From contig JABMRG010000135.1 in the NCBI GenBank assembly GCA_013202935.1, forward strand, positions 1-22,863: 22,863 nt of DNA, written 5' to 3'. Source of the stretch: Candidatus Omnitrophota bacterium (lineage in GTDB: Bacteria; Omnitrophota; Gorgyraeia; JABMRG01). Numbering within the stretch: the first letter of the stretch is position 1; the number at the start of each line of letters is the position of its first letter. Below, in pieces: positions 6,923-14,474 of this stretch. Made by a program: the position numbers and the translations under genes. The notes below the pieces were generated by a model. It made no database searches, had not been told where the DNA came from, and worked only from the letters and a program-made list of their open reading frames with translations.

Positions 6923-7359
6923 AACAGCTTAAGAAAGAGATAGCACCTATACTTGAGGCCTCAGGCGCGGAGATAATCGAGCTTACATTAAAAAGAGCAG
7001 GCAAAAGGCTCATGTTAAGGCTTTTGGCAGATAAGGAAGGTGGTATTACTATAGATGAATGCGCACTTCTTAACAGAAAGATAGGCGACCTCATAGAAGA
7101 GAAGGCATTAATAAATGAAAAGCACCTTTTAGAGATCTCATCCCCAGGCCTTGACAGGCCTTTGAGAGCAAAAAAGGACTTTGAGAAGGTGTTAGGAGAG
7201 GAAATAGAGTTTTGGCTTGCTGAACCTGTGGAGGATAAGGCTTATTTAAGCGGCATAGCAAGAGCAGCTGATGAAGAGAACGTAACCATTGAATATAAGG
7301 AAGATGAGAATATCTCCATACCATACGATAATATAAATAAAGCAAGACGCAAGATATAG
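6901..7359 (+). CDS. rimP: Ribosome maturation factor RimP
   Basis: Assists late assembly of the 30S ribosomal subunit. The 152-residue length is typical. The family block LLEISSPGLDRPLRAKKDF is clear (about residues 77-95), preceded by the alpha/beta N-terminal domain and followed by a small Sm-like C-terminal domain. The start is ATG 6901: in-frame stops lie upstream at 6844 and 6850 and no other start codon falls between. There is no ribosome-binding sequence immediately before it, because the T-run of the leader hairpin occupies that place. It heads the rimP-nusA-infB operon, with 20 bases before nusA. Confidence 0.95.
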   Translation: MELQDRLEQLKKEIAPILEASGAEIIELTLKRAGKRLMLRLLADKEGGITIDECALLNRKIGDLIEEKALINEKHLLEISSPGLDRPLRAKKDFEKVLGEEIEFWLAEPVEDKAYLSGIARAADEENVTIEYKEDENISIPYDNINKARRKI

Positions 7360-7379
7360 ATATCAGAAGGAGCAAAACT

Positions 7380-8540
7380 ATGAACGGCGAATTACTATCA
7401 GTCTTAGAATACATCGAACGCGAGAAAGGCATAAAGAGAGAGATTCTGATAGAAGCGGTTGAGTCTGCTTTGGTCAGCGCAGCACGCAAGGCAACAGGCA
7501 CAAAAGACGAAGAGGATAATATAACTGCTAAATTCGACTCAAATACCGGCTCAATAAAGATATTTCTAAACGAGAAGGAGATAACCTCTCCTGAGTTTGG
7601 AAGGATAGCTGCCCAGACAGCAAAACAGGTTATTATACAAAAGATCCGGGAGGCGGAAAGAGACGTTATATTTGAAGAGTTCCATACACGCAAAGGGTCT
7701 ATTGTCACCGGTGGTGTTCATAGGTTTGAGAAGGGCAATATAATTGTAGACCTGGGCAGGGCAGAGGCTGTACTGCCGAAAACAGAGCTCTTACCGCGAG
7801 AACGTTATAAACAGGGTGAGCGCATAAAGGCATATGTAATTAATGTTGAAAGAACTTCTAAAGGGTCACATATACTTCTTTCGCGTAAAAACGAGGGCAT
7901 GATTAAAAAACTCTTTGAGCTTGAGGTTCCTGAGATAGGCGATGGCATTGTTGAGATAAAGGCTATTTCACGGGAGCCGGGAGAACGCACCAAAATAGCG
8001 GTGACGTCAAAGGATGGTAAGATAGATTCTGTTGGTGCGTGTGTAGGGATGAGAGGTCAAAGGGTAAAGAATATTGTAAATGAATTACAGGGTGAGAAGA
8101 TAGATATTGTCCGCTACAATGATGATATAACAGAGTATATCAAAGGAGCACTCTCACCAGCTGAGACTATGAAGATAACTGTAGACAAAGAGAATCAAAC
8201 AGCGGATATAATTGTAAATGATGATCAGTTGTCTCTTGCTATAGGCAGGAGAGGACAGAATATAAAACTTGCCTCAAAACTGGTTGGCTATGAACTTAAT
8301 GTAAAGAGTAAGTCTGAGGCAGAAGGAAAGACAGAAGAAGCTGAAGAAGAACAGGGCGCATTTCCTATATCTGAACTGCCTGGGGTAGGTAAGAAAGTCC
8401 TTGAAACGCTTAAAGGAGCGGGTTTTAATGAAGTAGAGGATATAGCAAAAGTGAAGTTAAAAGATTTACTGGAAATAAAAGGGATTGGCAAAAAGACAGC
8501 TGAGAAGATATATAATGCTGCTAAAGAACTGAGTGAATAA
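7380..8540 (+). CDS. nusA: Transcription termination/antitermination factor NusA
   Basis: Binds RNA polymerase and modulates pausing, termination and rRNA antitermination. The 386 residues comprise an N-terminal polymerase-binding domain (about 1-100), an S1 domain (about 105-172, GSIVTGGVHRFEKGNIIVDL), KH1 (GMRGQRVKNI) and KH2 (GRRGQNIKLA). After an acidic linker comes a C-terminal helix-hairpin-helix segment, about residues 330-385 (LPGVGKKVLETLKGAGF and IKGIGKKTAEKIY). This tail resembles the acidic-repeat domains of proteobacterial NusA but is a single unit. AAGGAG at 7367-7372 supports the ATG. Neither ylxR nor an L7Ae-like gene, which often follow nusA, occurs before infB. Confidence 0.97.
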   Translation: MNGELLSVLEYIEREKGIKREILIEAVESALVSAARKATGTKDEEDNITAKFDSNTGSIKIFLNEKEITSPEFGRIAAQTAKQVIIQKIREAERDVIFEEFHTRKGSIVTGGVHRFEKGNIIVDLGRAEAVLPKTELLPRERYKQGERIKAYVINVERTSKGSHILLSRKNEGMIKKLFELEVPEIGDGIVEIKAISREPGERTKIAVTSKDGKIDSVGACVGMRGQRVKNIVNELQGEKIDIVRYNDDITEYIKGALSPAETMKITVDKENQTADIIVNDDQLSLAIGRRGQNIKLASKLVGYELNVKSKSEAEGKTEEAEEEQGAFPISELPGVGKKVLETLKGAGFNEVEDIAKVKLKDLLEIKGIGKKTAEKIYNAAKELSE

Positions 8541-8556
8541 GAAGGGGAGATCTTAA

Positions 8557-10788
8557 GTGAAAATATCTGAACTTGCAAAAAAGGCAAAGATCGCACCAAA
8601 GATGCTATTGGTCCAGGTTGTAAAACTTGGCATACCTGCTAAGTCTGCCCAGAGCCCGATACCCCAGAAGGATCTTGACAAGGTTCTCAAGATGCTCGTT
8701 AAAAAGAAGCCATCGCTTGATATAGATGAGATAAAAAGAATAGCTGCGAAAGAGAAACCCGTAAAAGAGAAGGTTGTAAAGAAGAAGGCTGCGGCAGCAA
8801 CAAAAGAGAAGAAACCAGCAAAAGGACTCCCAGCAAAGAGAACACAACCTAAAGAGAAAGCAAAAAAAACACCTGCCAAGGCCACTAAGAAAATCAAAGA
8901 AAAAGTTTCAAAGGCAAAAGAAGGGAAGACGGCAGTAAAGTCCACAACAGAAGATATACTTCAGCCTACAAAGCCCCAGGAATCTTTAGAGGGAGCAGAA
9001 AAAAAGATAACTCCAGAGGAGTCCAAGCCTCAAAAGACTATTCAGGTAAAACTTCCTATTTCAGTAAAAGACCTCGCAGACAAGATCTCTGTGGGGCCGA
9101 GCCTTGTAATAAAGACACTGATGGGAATGAATATATTTGCTACCATAAACCAGCTGATAGCTGAAAAAGAGGCAGCAGCTGTTGCTAAAGAATTCGATTA
9201 TAACCTCCAACGGCTTCCTACAATTGAGGAAGAAGCGGTAGCAGTACATGAAGAAGATGACAAGAAAGAAGATCTTTCTCACAGGCCACCGGTTGTTACA
9301 TTCATGGGCCATGTAGATCATGGAAAGACATCGCTTCTTGATCATATAAGAAAGAGTAAGGTTACAGACCAGGAGACAGGAGGCATTACCCAGCATATAG
9401 GTGCTTACGAGGTATCTGCTGCAAAGGGGAGTATCACGTTTTTGGATACACCAGGCCATGAGGCATTTACTGCGATGAGGGCAAGGGGCGCGAATGCGAC
9501 TGATTTAGTTGTATTAGTAGTTGCGGCTGATGATGGCATAATGCCACAGACTGTTGAGGCTATAGATCATGCAAGGGCAGCAGATGTTCCAATCCTCATT
9601 GCTATTAATAAGATAGATAAGCAGAATGTGGATATAGACCGCGTGAAAAAACAGCTTTCTGAAATAGACCTTATGGCAGAGGACTGGGGAGGAACGACTA
9701 TTACTGTCAATGTATCAGCTAAAACAGGCGAAGGCATAGATAAACTCTTAGAGATGATACTACTTGAGTCAGAGATGCTTGAACTTAAGGCAAACCCTAA
9801 AAGGCCGGCAAAGGGAATTGTTGTAGAAGCACATGTGTCAAAAGGGGGTGGCCCGGTAGCCACTGTCCTGGTTCAGAACGGTACACTTCTCCAGGGAGAT
9901 ATAGTTATTGCAGGAGCTCATTATGGAAAGGTACGTGCTCTAATAGACGATCATATACATAGGGTAAAGGAGGCGCCGCCATCTAAGCCTGTTGAGATAC
10001 TTGGCTTAAATGGTATACCTCAGGCAGGTGATACTTTTATAGCAGTTTCCGATGAGAAGAAAGCCAAAGAGATATGCGATGTGCGGCTACGAAAGATTAA
10101 GGATGAGGAAGCACTGCCTACAGCACGCCCGATAACTCTTGAAGAGATCTATTCAGAAGTGCAAAAGGGTAAGCTGCAAGAGCTAAAGGTTATATTAAAG
10201 GCAGATGTACGCGGCTCCTTGGAAGCTATAACAGATTCACTCTCTAAGATAACCAGCAAGAATATAACCTTAAATGTAATCCATAAAGGTATAGGTGAGA
10301 TTAATGAATCTGATATACTACTTGCAGCTGCATCAAATGCTATTGTTATAGGTTTTCATGTAAGAAAAACCCCTGAAGCTGATGCAGCAGCCAAAAAAGA
10401 GCATGTGGATACAAGGCTCTACAATATAATCTATGAGGCGGTATCTGATGTAAGAGCAGCTATGGAAGGCCTTCTTGAGCCGGACTTAAAAGAGGTATTT
10501 GCAGCAAAGGTTCTGATAAAGCAGGTATTGAAGCTATCAAAGGCAGGTATAATAGCTGGTTCTACTGTGCAGAAGGGTAAAGTAGTACGTAATATGGAGT
10601 GTCGCCTGATAAGAGATGGCGAAGAAGTATATAAAGGAAGAGTCTCATCATTGAAGCGGTTTAAGGATGATGTAAAGGAAGTAGCAGAAGGATATGAGTG
10701 TGGTATAGGGCTTGAGAATTTCAAGGATATAAAGGCAGGCGACGTCATCCAGTGCTTTACCATAGAAAGGATAGCACGTAGACTATGA
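8557..10788 (+). CDS. infB: Translation initiation factor IF-2
   Basis: GTPase that places initiator tRNA on the 30S subunit and promotes subunit joining. The 743-residue protein starts at a GTG preceded by AAGGGGAGA (8542-8550). Domains in order: an N-terminal IF2N helical domain (about 1-48); a Lys/Ala/Pro-rich disordered linker (about 50-160); a second IF2N-like segment (about 163-220); the GTPase domain with G1 GHVDHGKT (251-258), G3 DTPGH (297-301) and G4 NKID (351-354); then the beta-barrel domains and the initiator-tRNA-binding C-terminal domain ending in IQCFTIERIARRL. It overlaps trpS by ATGA. The rbfA gene, a usual neighbour, is not here. Confidence 0.97.
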   Translation: MKISELAKKAKIAPKMLLVQVVKLGIPAKSAQSPIPQKDLDKVLKMLVKKKPSLDIDEIKRIAAKEKPVKEKVVKKKAAAATKEKKPAKGLPAKRTQPKEKAKKTPAKATKKIKEKVSKAKEGKTAVKSTTEDILQPTKPQESLEGAEKKITPEESKPQKTIQVKLPISVKDLADKISVGPSLVIKTLMGMNIFATINQLIAEKEAAAVAKEFDYNLQRLPTIEEEAVAVHEEDDKKEDLSHRPPVVTFMGHVDHGKTSLLDHIRKSKVTDQETGGITQHIGAYEVSAAKGSITFLDTPGHEAFTAMRARGANATDLVVLVVAADDGIMPQTVEAIDHARAADVPILIAINKIDKQNVDIDRVKKQLSEIDLMAEDWGGTTITVNVSAKTGEGIDKLLEMILLESEMLELKANPKRPAKGIVVEAHVSKGGGPVATVLVQNGTLLQGDIVIAGAHYGKVRALIDDHIHRVKEAPPSKPVEILGLNGIPQAGDTFIAVSDEKKAKEICDVRLRKIKDEEALPTARPITLEEIYSEVQKGKLQELKVILKADVRGSLEAITDSLSKITSKNITLNVIHKGIGEINESDILLAAASNAIVIGFHVRKTPEADAAAKKEHVDTRLYNIIYEAVSDVRAAMEGLLEPDLKEVFAAKVLIKQVLKLSKAGIIAGSTVQKGKVVRNMECRLIRDGEEVYKGRVSSLKRFKDDVKEVAEGYECGIGLENFKDIKAGDVIQCFTIERIARRL

Positions 10789-11762
10789 AGAAACTGCTGA
10801 GCGGAATGAGGCCAACAGGGCCTATGCACCTTGGGCACCTCTTGGGCGCATTGACCAACTGGAGTAAGTTGCAGGAGAAGTACGAATGTTTCTATATGGT
10901 TGCAGACTGGCATGCGCTTATGAGCGAGTATGGAGATCCTTCATCAATAAGAAAGTATTATATAGAGATGGTAGCAGACTGGATAGCCTGCGGCGTTGAT
11001 GAGAAAAAGTCTGTTATATTTGTACAGTCAGAAGTAAAAGAGCACCTTGAGCTTTTTGCAATATTATCAGACATGGTGCCTCTTCCGTGGCTTGAAAGAT
11101 GCCCGACATACAAGGGACAGCTGAGGGAAGTAAGATCAAGAGACCTTACTACGTACGGTTTTTTGGGCTATCCTGTGCTTCAGGCAGCAGACATACTAAT
11201 ATATAAGGCATCAGTCGTGCCTATAGGAGTAGATCAGATGCCGCATCTTGAGCTGACTCGTGAGATAGCACGCAGATTTAATAGTATGTATAAGGATGTC
11301 TTCCCTGAGCCAGAAGCCTTATTGACAGAAGTACCGAAGCTACTCGGCATTGATAACCGCAAGATGAGCAAGAGTTATAATAATTTCATAGCATTGGGCG
11401 ACTCAGAGGATATTATCCGGAAAAGAATAGCTTCTATGATTACAGACCCCGAGAGGATAAAACTTACTGATAAGGGCCACCCAGATATATGCAATGTATT
11501 CAGTTATTATAAGATATTCAAGCCTGATATGCAAAAAGACGTAGAAGATTGGTGCAGGAATGCAAAACTGGGTTGTACAGACTGCAAAAAGCGCTTTGCA
11601 GAGGTATTGATAGAGTACCTGAAGCCGTATACTAAGAAAAGAAACAGTTTATTAAAAGATAAGGGTTATATAGAGAAGATTCTAAAAGAGGGCGCTAAGA
11701 AAGCCTCTTCAGTTACATCAGAGACCATCGCTGAAGTATATAAGGCGATGAAGATGAGATAA
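10785..11762 (+). CDS. trpS: Tryptophanyl-tRNA synthetase
   Basis: Class I synthetase that charges tRNA-Trp. The 325-residue product is typical. It has the N-terminal LLSGMRPTGPMHLGHLLGAL stretch with the HIGH-type motif HLGH (15-18), the tryptophan-pocket region (YPVLQAADILIYKASVVPIGVDQMPHLELTREIARRFN) and KMSKS (193-197). The start overlaps the infB stop by ATGA, so it is coupled to infB. No T-box leader or Trp-rich leader peptide is seen before it, so no tRNA-sensing control is evident. Confidence 0.97.
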   Translation: MKKLLSGMRPTGPMHLGHLLGALTNWSKLQEKYECFYMVADWHALMSEYGDPSSIRKYYIEMVADWIACGVDEKKSVIFVQSEVKEHLELFAILSDMVPLPWLERCPTYKGQLREVRSRDLTTYGFLGYPVLQAADILIYKASVVPIGVDQMPHLELTREIARRFNSMYKDVFPEPEALLTEVPKLLGIDNRKMSKSYNNFIALGDSEDIIRKRIASMITDPERIKLTDKGHPDICNVFSYYKIFKPDMQKDVEDWCRNAKLGCTDCKKRFAEVLIEYLKPYTKKRNSLLKDKGYIEKILKEGAKKASSVTSETIAEVYKAMKMR

Positions 11763-11763
11763 T

Positions 11764-12618
11764 ATGTCATACAAAGTAAAATTAGAGATATTCGAGGGGC
11801 CTTTAGACCTCCTCCTGTATCTTATTAAAAAGAGCGAACTGAATATAGAGGAAATACCCATATCTACCATAACAGACCAGTACCTGCAATACCTTGAGTT
11901 GATGAAGATGCTCGACCTTGAGATTGCAGGTGAATTTCTGGTTATGGCAGCTACGCTTATGCATATAAAGAGTAAGATGCTCCTTCCTCCTGAGGAGTCT
12001 GAAGGCGAAGAGGAGGAAGAGCAGGATCCGAGAGATGAGCTGGTAAAGAAGCTATTAGAGTATAAGAAATTCAAGGAGGCAGCAGAGAGGCTCAAGGAGA
12101 AGGAAGCGCATAGGAAGGAAGTATTTGCACGTCCTGCGGCAAAAGAAGATATTGATACGAGTGAATTCTCAGAGGATGAGCTCTATTTTGAGGCAAATAT
12201 ATTTGACCTCTTATCAGCCTTTTCAAAGGTTCTTAAGGAGGTCCCCAGAAATGCGTTTTATGAAGTTGTTAAGGATGAGTCTACTGTATCAGAGAAGATA
12301 CATGAGATATTTCATCTCCTGGTAAAGAGGCCTACCGTATATTTCCTGGAGTTATTCAAAAGAGCAAAGAGCAAGATGGAGATAATCGCAACATTTCTTG
12401 CGCTCCTGGAACTGATAAGAATGAAGGAGATATTGATAAGGCAGGATAAGGTATTTGGAGATATAAAGATAGAGAAGAATACACAGAGGATCACACCACC
12501 AAAAATAAAAGAGGGAGAAGATGCAAGAGGAGAACAAAGTGAAGGACCAGCTGACAGAGAAACAGAGTCAGAAAGAACAGAACCAGCAGAGCGAACAACC
12601 GAAGGAAACCCCGAGTAA
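11764..12618 (+). CDS. scpA: Segregation and condensation protein A (kleisin)
   Basis: Kleisin subunit of the SMC-ScpAB condensin complex that compacts and separates chromosomes. The N-terminal part (YKVKLEIFEGPLDLLLYLIKKSELNIEEIPI) is the diagnostic SMC-neck-binding region; the middle binds ScpB; the C-terminal winged-helix region (about residues 170-235) binds the SMC cap. At 284 residues it is slightly long, because a charged low-complexity tail of about 40 residues (E, R, T, P) follows. That tail is encoded by the stretch that also encodes the N-terminus of ScpB in another frame. One base separates it from trpS. Confidence 0.93.
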   Translation: MSYKVKLEIFEGPLDLLLYLIKKSELNIEEIPISTITDQYLQYLELMKMLDLEIAGEFLVMAATLMHIKSKMLLPPEESEGEEEEEQDPRDELVKKLLEYKKFKEAAERLKEKEAHRKEVFARPAAKEDIDTSEFSEDELYFEANIFDLLSAFSKVLKEVPRNAFYEVVKDESTVSEKIHEIFHLLVKRPTVYFLELFKRAKSKMEIIATFLALLELIRMKEILIRQDKVFGDIKIEKNTQRITPPKIKEGEDARGEQSEGPADRETESERTEPAERTTEGNPE

Positions 12619-13279
12619 GACCGAGAGCCTTGATAATGAATCGCTCAAAAGAATAATTGAAGCTCTTGTGTTTGCAAGTGATAAGCCGCTCTCTGTGCGC
12701 CAGATAAAAGATATCATAGGGGATGTTGATACAAGAGTAATACGTAAACTGGTAAATGAGTTGAGCGATGAGTATAAAAGAAGTGAGAGAAGTTTTGAGA
12801 TAACAGAAGTGGCAGGCGGATTTCAATTTGCGACTAGTGCTGCTTATGGACGCTGGCTCAAAAAACTATATAATATAAAACAGAGCGACTATCTTACAGC
12901 CCCAAGCCTTGAAACGGTAGCTATAATAGCATACAGGCAGCCGGTAGCAAAGGCAGATATAGAATTTATAAGAGGGGTAAGTGTAGATGGTGTAATAGGT
13001 AACCTTGTGCAAAAAGGGTTGGTAAGGATAACAGGCAGGAAAGAGGTTATTGGAAGGCCGTTTCTTTATGGTACCACAAATCTCTTTTTACAATATTTTG
13101 GGTTGAACTCGCTTGAAGAGCTTCCAGCGCTAGCTGAGTTTAAAGAAGCTGATCTTGAGTTTCAGAATAAAGAAGGGAATAATTTAATAGAATCTAATAA
13201 GGATCACGCCTCAACAGATACCGGAGGTGAGGAAAATGAAAAAGATAAAGAACCTACGAAAGAAGATAGACAGGATTGA
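12521..13279 (+). CDS. scpB: Segregation and condensation protein B
   Basis: Dimeric winged-helix partner that binds the ScpA kleisin in the SMC condensin. The core at about residues 38-195 carries the family blocks LKRIIEALVFASDKPLSVRQI, LETVAIIAYRQPVAKADIEFIRG and VQKGLVRITGRKEVIGRPFLYGTT. Both ends are low-complexity, rich in Glu, Lys, Gln and Asn. The ATG at 12521 follows GAGGGAG. A GTG at 12539 with its own AGGAG (12528-12532) is an alternative, but all conserved sequence lies after both. The gene overlaps scpA by 98 bp and pheA by 44 bp (from the pheA start chosen here), both out of frame. Confidence 0.92.
   Translation: MQEENKVKDQLTEKQSQKEQNQQSEQPKETPSKTESLDNESLKRIIEALVFASDKPLSVRQIKDIIGDVDTRVIRKLVNELSDEYKRSERSFEITEVAGGFQFATSAAYGRWLKKLYNIKQSDYLTAPSLETVAIIAYRQPVAKADIEFIRGVSVDGVIGNLVQKGLVRITGRKEVIGRPFLYGTTNLFLQYFGLNSLEELPALAEFKEADLEFQNKEGNNLIESNKDHASTDTGGEENEKDKEPTKEDRQD
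13223..13230 (+). promoter_or_regulatory. Strong ribosome-binding site deciding the pheA start
   Basis: GGAGGTGA, nearly the full anti-16S complement, lies inside the 3' end of scpB. It sits 5-8 bases before ATG 13236 and covers the alternative GTG 13227. Confidence 0.8.
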
Positions 13280-14300
13280 CAGTAATATATTGCGCCTTTT
13301 AAATGAACGCGCAAGTGTGACATTGGATGTAGGCAAAGCGAAGACAAAAAGCGCTAAACCGACATTTTCACCTGTGCGTGAAACAGAAGTTTACAAGAAA
13401 GTTTCAAAGGCCAATAAAGGCCCTATGCTTGATAAGACTATTCAGGCAGTATATAGAGAGATTATGTCCGGTTCTTTAGCTCTTCAGACAACATTGAAGA
13501 TTGCTTATTTAGGGCCAGAGGCAACCTTTACACATATAGCAGCTCTTAAGAAATTTGGCAAATCCTTGGATTATCTTGAATGTGACAGCATAACAGATGT
13601 CTTCACTGAAGTAGAACGAGGCAGGGCAAATTATGGTGTAGTGCCTATAGAAAACTCAACTGAAGGGGCTGTGAACCATACACTCGATATGTTCATAGAT
13701 TCTGACCTAAAGATCTGCTCTGAAGGCTACCTGCCCATAAGGCATAGCCTATTAAGCAAAAGCAGCAAAATATCTTCTATAAAACGAGTCTATTCTCATC
13801 AGCAGGTTTTGGCACAATGCCGCAAGTGGCTTGAAAGAAATTTACCGCTTGCCAAGTTAATACCGGCTAAAAGCACCACTGAAGCAGCGTGGCTTTATAC
13901 GGTCCGAAAGGGAAGTGCGGCCATTGCCAGTGAACTAGCGGCAGAGAAGTATGGTTTGAAAGTGGTGGCTCGTTCTATTGAGGATTCATCCCATAACATT
14001 ACGCGATTCCTTATAATAGGTAAACATGAGGCAGAGCAGACAAAGAAAGATAAGACTTCTATCGTATTCTCTATGAAAGACAAAGCAGGTGCTCTTCATG
14101 ATGTACTTACGCCATTCAAGCGTGTGAAGATAAACCTTACAAAGATAGAATCCCGTCCTTCTAAGAAAAAGGCCTGGAAATATTACTTTTATGTGGATAT
14201 GGAAGGGCATATAAAGGATAAAAGAATCAGGCGTGCACTAAGTCAGCTTGAGAAACATTGCAAATTCATGAAGGTGCTGGGCTCCTACCCAGCAGCATAA
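13236..14300 (+). CDS. pheA: Bifunctional chorismate mutase / prephenate dehydratase
   Basis: Converts chorismate to prephenate and then to phenylpyruvate, the precursor of phenylalanine. Three parts are visible in 354 residues: an AroQ-type chorismate mutase helix bundle (about 1-80; LRKKIDRIDSNILRLLNERA), the prephenate dehydratase domain (about 88-270; AYLGPEATFTH, VPIENSTEGAVN, YSHQQVLAQC and the catalytic NITRF motif) and a C-terminal ACT domain (about 275-350; GALHDVLTPF and ESRP), the usual site of phenylalanine feedback inhibition. I chose ATG 13236 because GGAGGTGA (13223-13230) lies at ideal spacing; an in-frame GTG at 13227 is inside that ribosome-binding site. It is last in the rimP operon and is followed by the mirrored repeat array. 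Confidence 0.96.
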   Translation: MKKIKNLRKKIDRIDSNILRLLNERASVTLDVGKAKTKSAKPTFSPVRETEVYKKVSKANKGPMLDKTIQAVYREIMSGSLALQTTLKIAYLGPEATFTHIAALKKFGKSLDYLECDSITDVFTEVERGRANYGVVPIENSTEGAVNHTLDMFIDSDLKICSEGYLPIRHSLLSKSSKISSIKRVYSHQQVLAQCRKWLERNLPLAKLIPAKSTTEAAWLYTVRKGSAAIASELAAEKYGLKVVARSIEDSSHNITRFLIIGKHEAEQTKKDKTSIVFSMKDKAGALHDVLTPFKRVKINLTKIESRPSKKKAWKYYFYVDMEGHIKDKRIRRALSQLEKHCKFMKVLGSYPAA

Positions 14301-14309
14301 TAAATAACT

Positions 14310-14458
14310 GGGGACACTTTACATGAGCATGGGGACAGTTTACAATCTAACACTGGGGACACTTCACATTGGTTTAATACATAGTAAAGTAAGTGAAGTG
14401 TCCCCATGCAAGTAGTAAGTAAACTGTCCCCAGACTTAGTGTAAAGTAAAGTGTCCCC
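14310..14458. repeat. Mirrored array of six GGGGACA-type repeats (REP-like, nested palindromes)
   Basis: Six 13-base motifs fill the pheA-hisC gap. Plus strand: GGGGACACTTTAC (14310-14322), GGGGACAGTTTAC (14331-14343) and GGGGACACTTCAC (14355-14367). Minus strand: the same three variants in exactly reversed order at 14393-14405, 14419-14431 and 14446-14458. Motif 1 therefore pairs with 6, 2 with 5 and 3 with 4, each perfectly, while the spacers between them do not match. The layout can fold into one long interrupted hairpin. GGGGAC-headed palindromes are, from memory, typical of REP sequences moved by RAYT (Y1-type) transposases; none is encoded here. Confidence 0.85.
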
Positions 14459-14474
14459 AACACGAGAACAAGGT

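Noticed and set aside
7091..7708. Long minus-strand open frame of 205 codons across rimP and nusA
   Set aside because: It lies opposite two clear conserved genes, has no recognisable domain and looks like low-complexity complement of their codons.
8553..8945. Minus-strand open frame rich in Phe, Ala and Ser, resembling a membrane protein
   Set aside because: It is the complement of the Lys/Ala-rich IF2 linker; AAA/AAG and GCA codons read as Phe/Leu and Cys/Ala on the other strand, so the hydrophobicity is an artefact.
10700..10785. T-box or leader-peptide attenuator before trpS
   Set aside because: The upstream sequence is infB coding DNA with an ATGA overlap; no T-box motif or Trp-codon cluster is present.
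13227..13235. GTG start for pheA
   Set aside because: It overlaps the GGAGGTGA ribosome-binding sequence itself; ATG 13236 is correctly spaced.
14451..14474. GTG start giving hisC eight extra residues
   Set aside because: The GTG is part of a GGGGACA repeat and has no ribosome-binding sequence; ATG 14475 fits the family N-terminus better.
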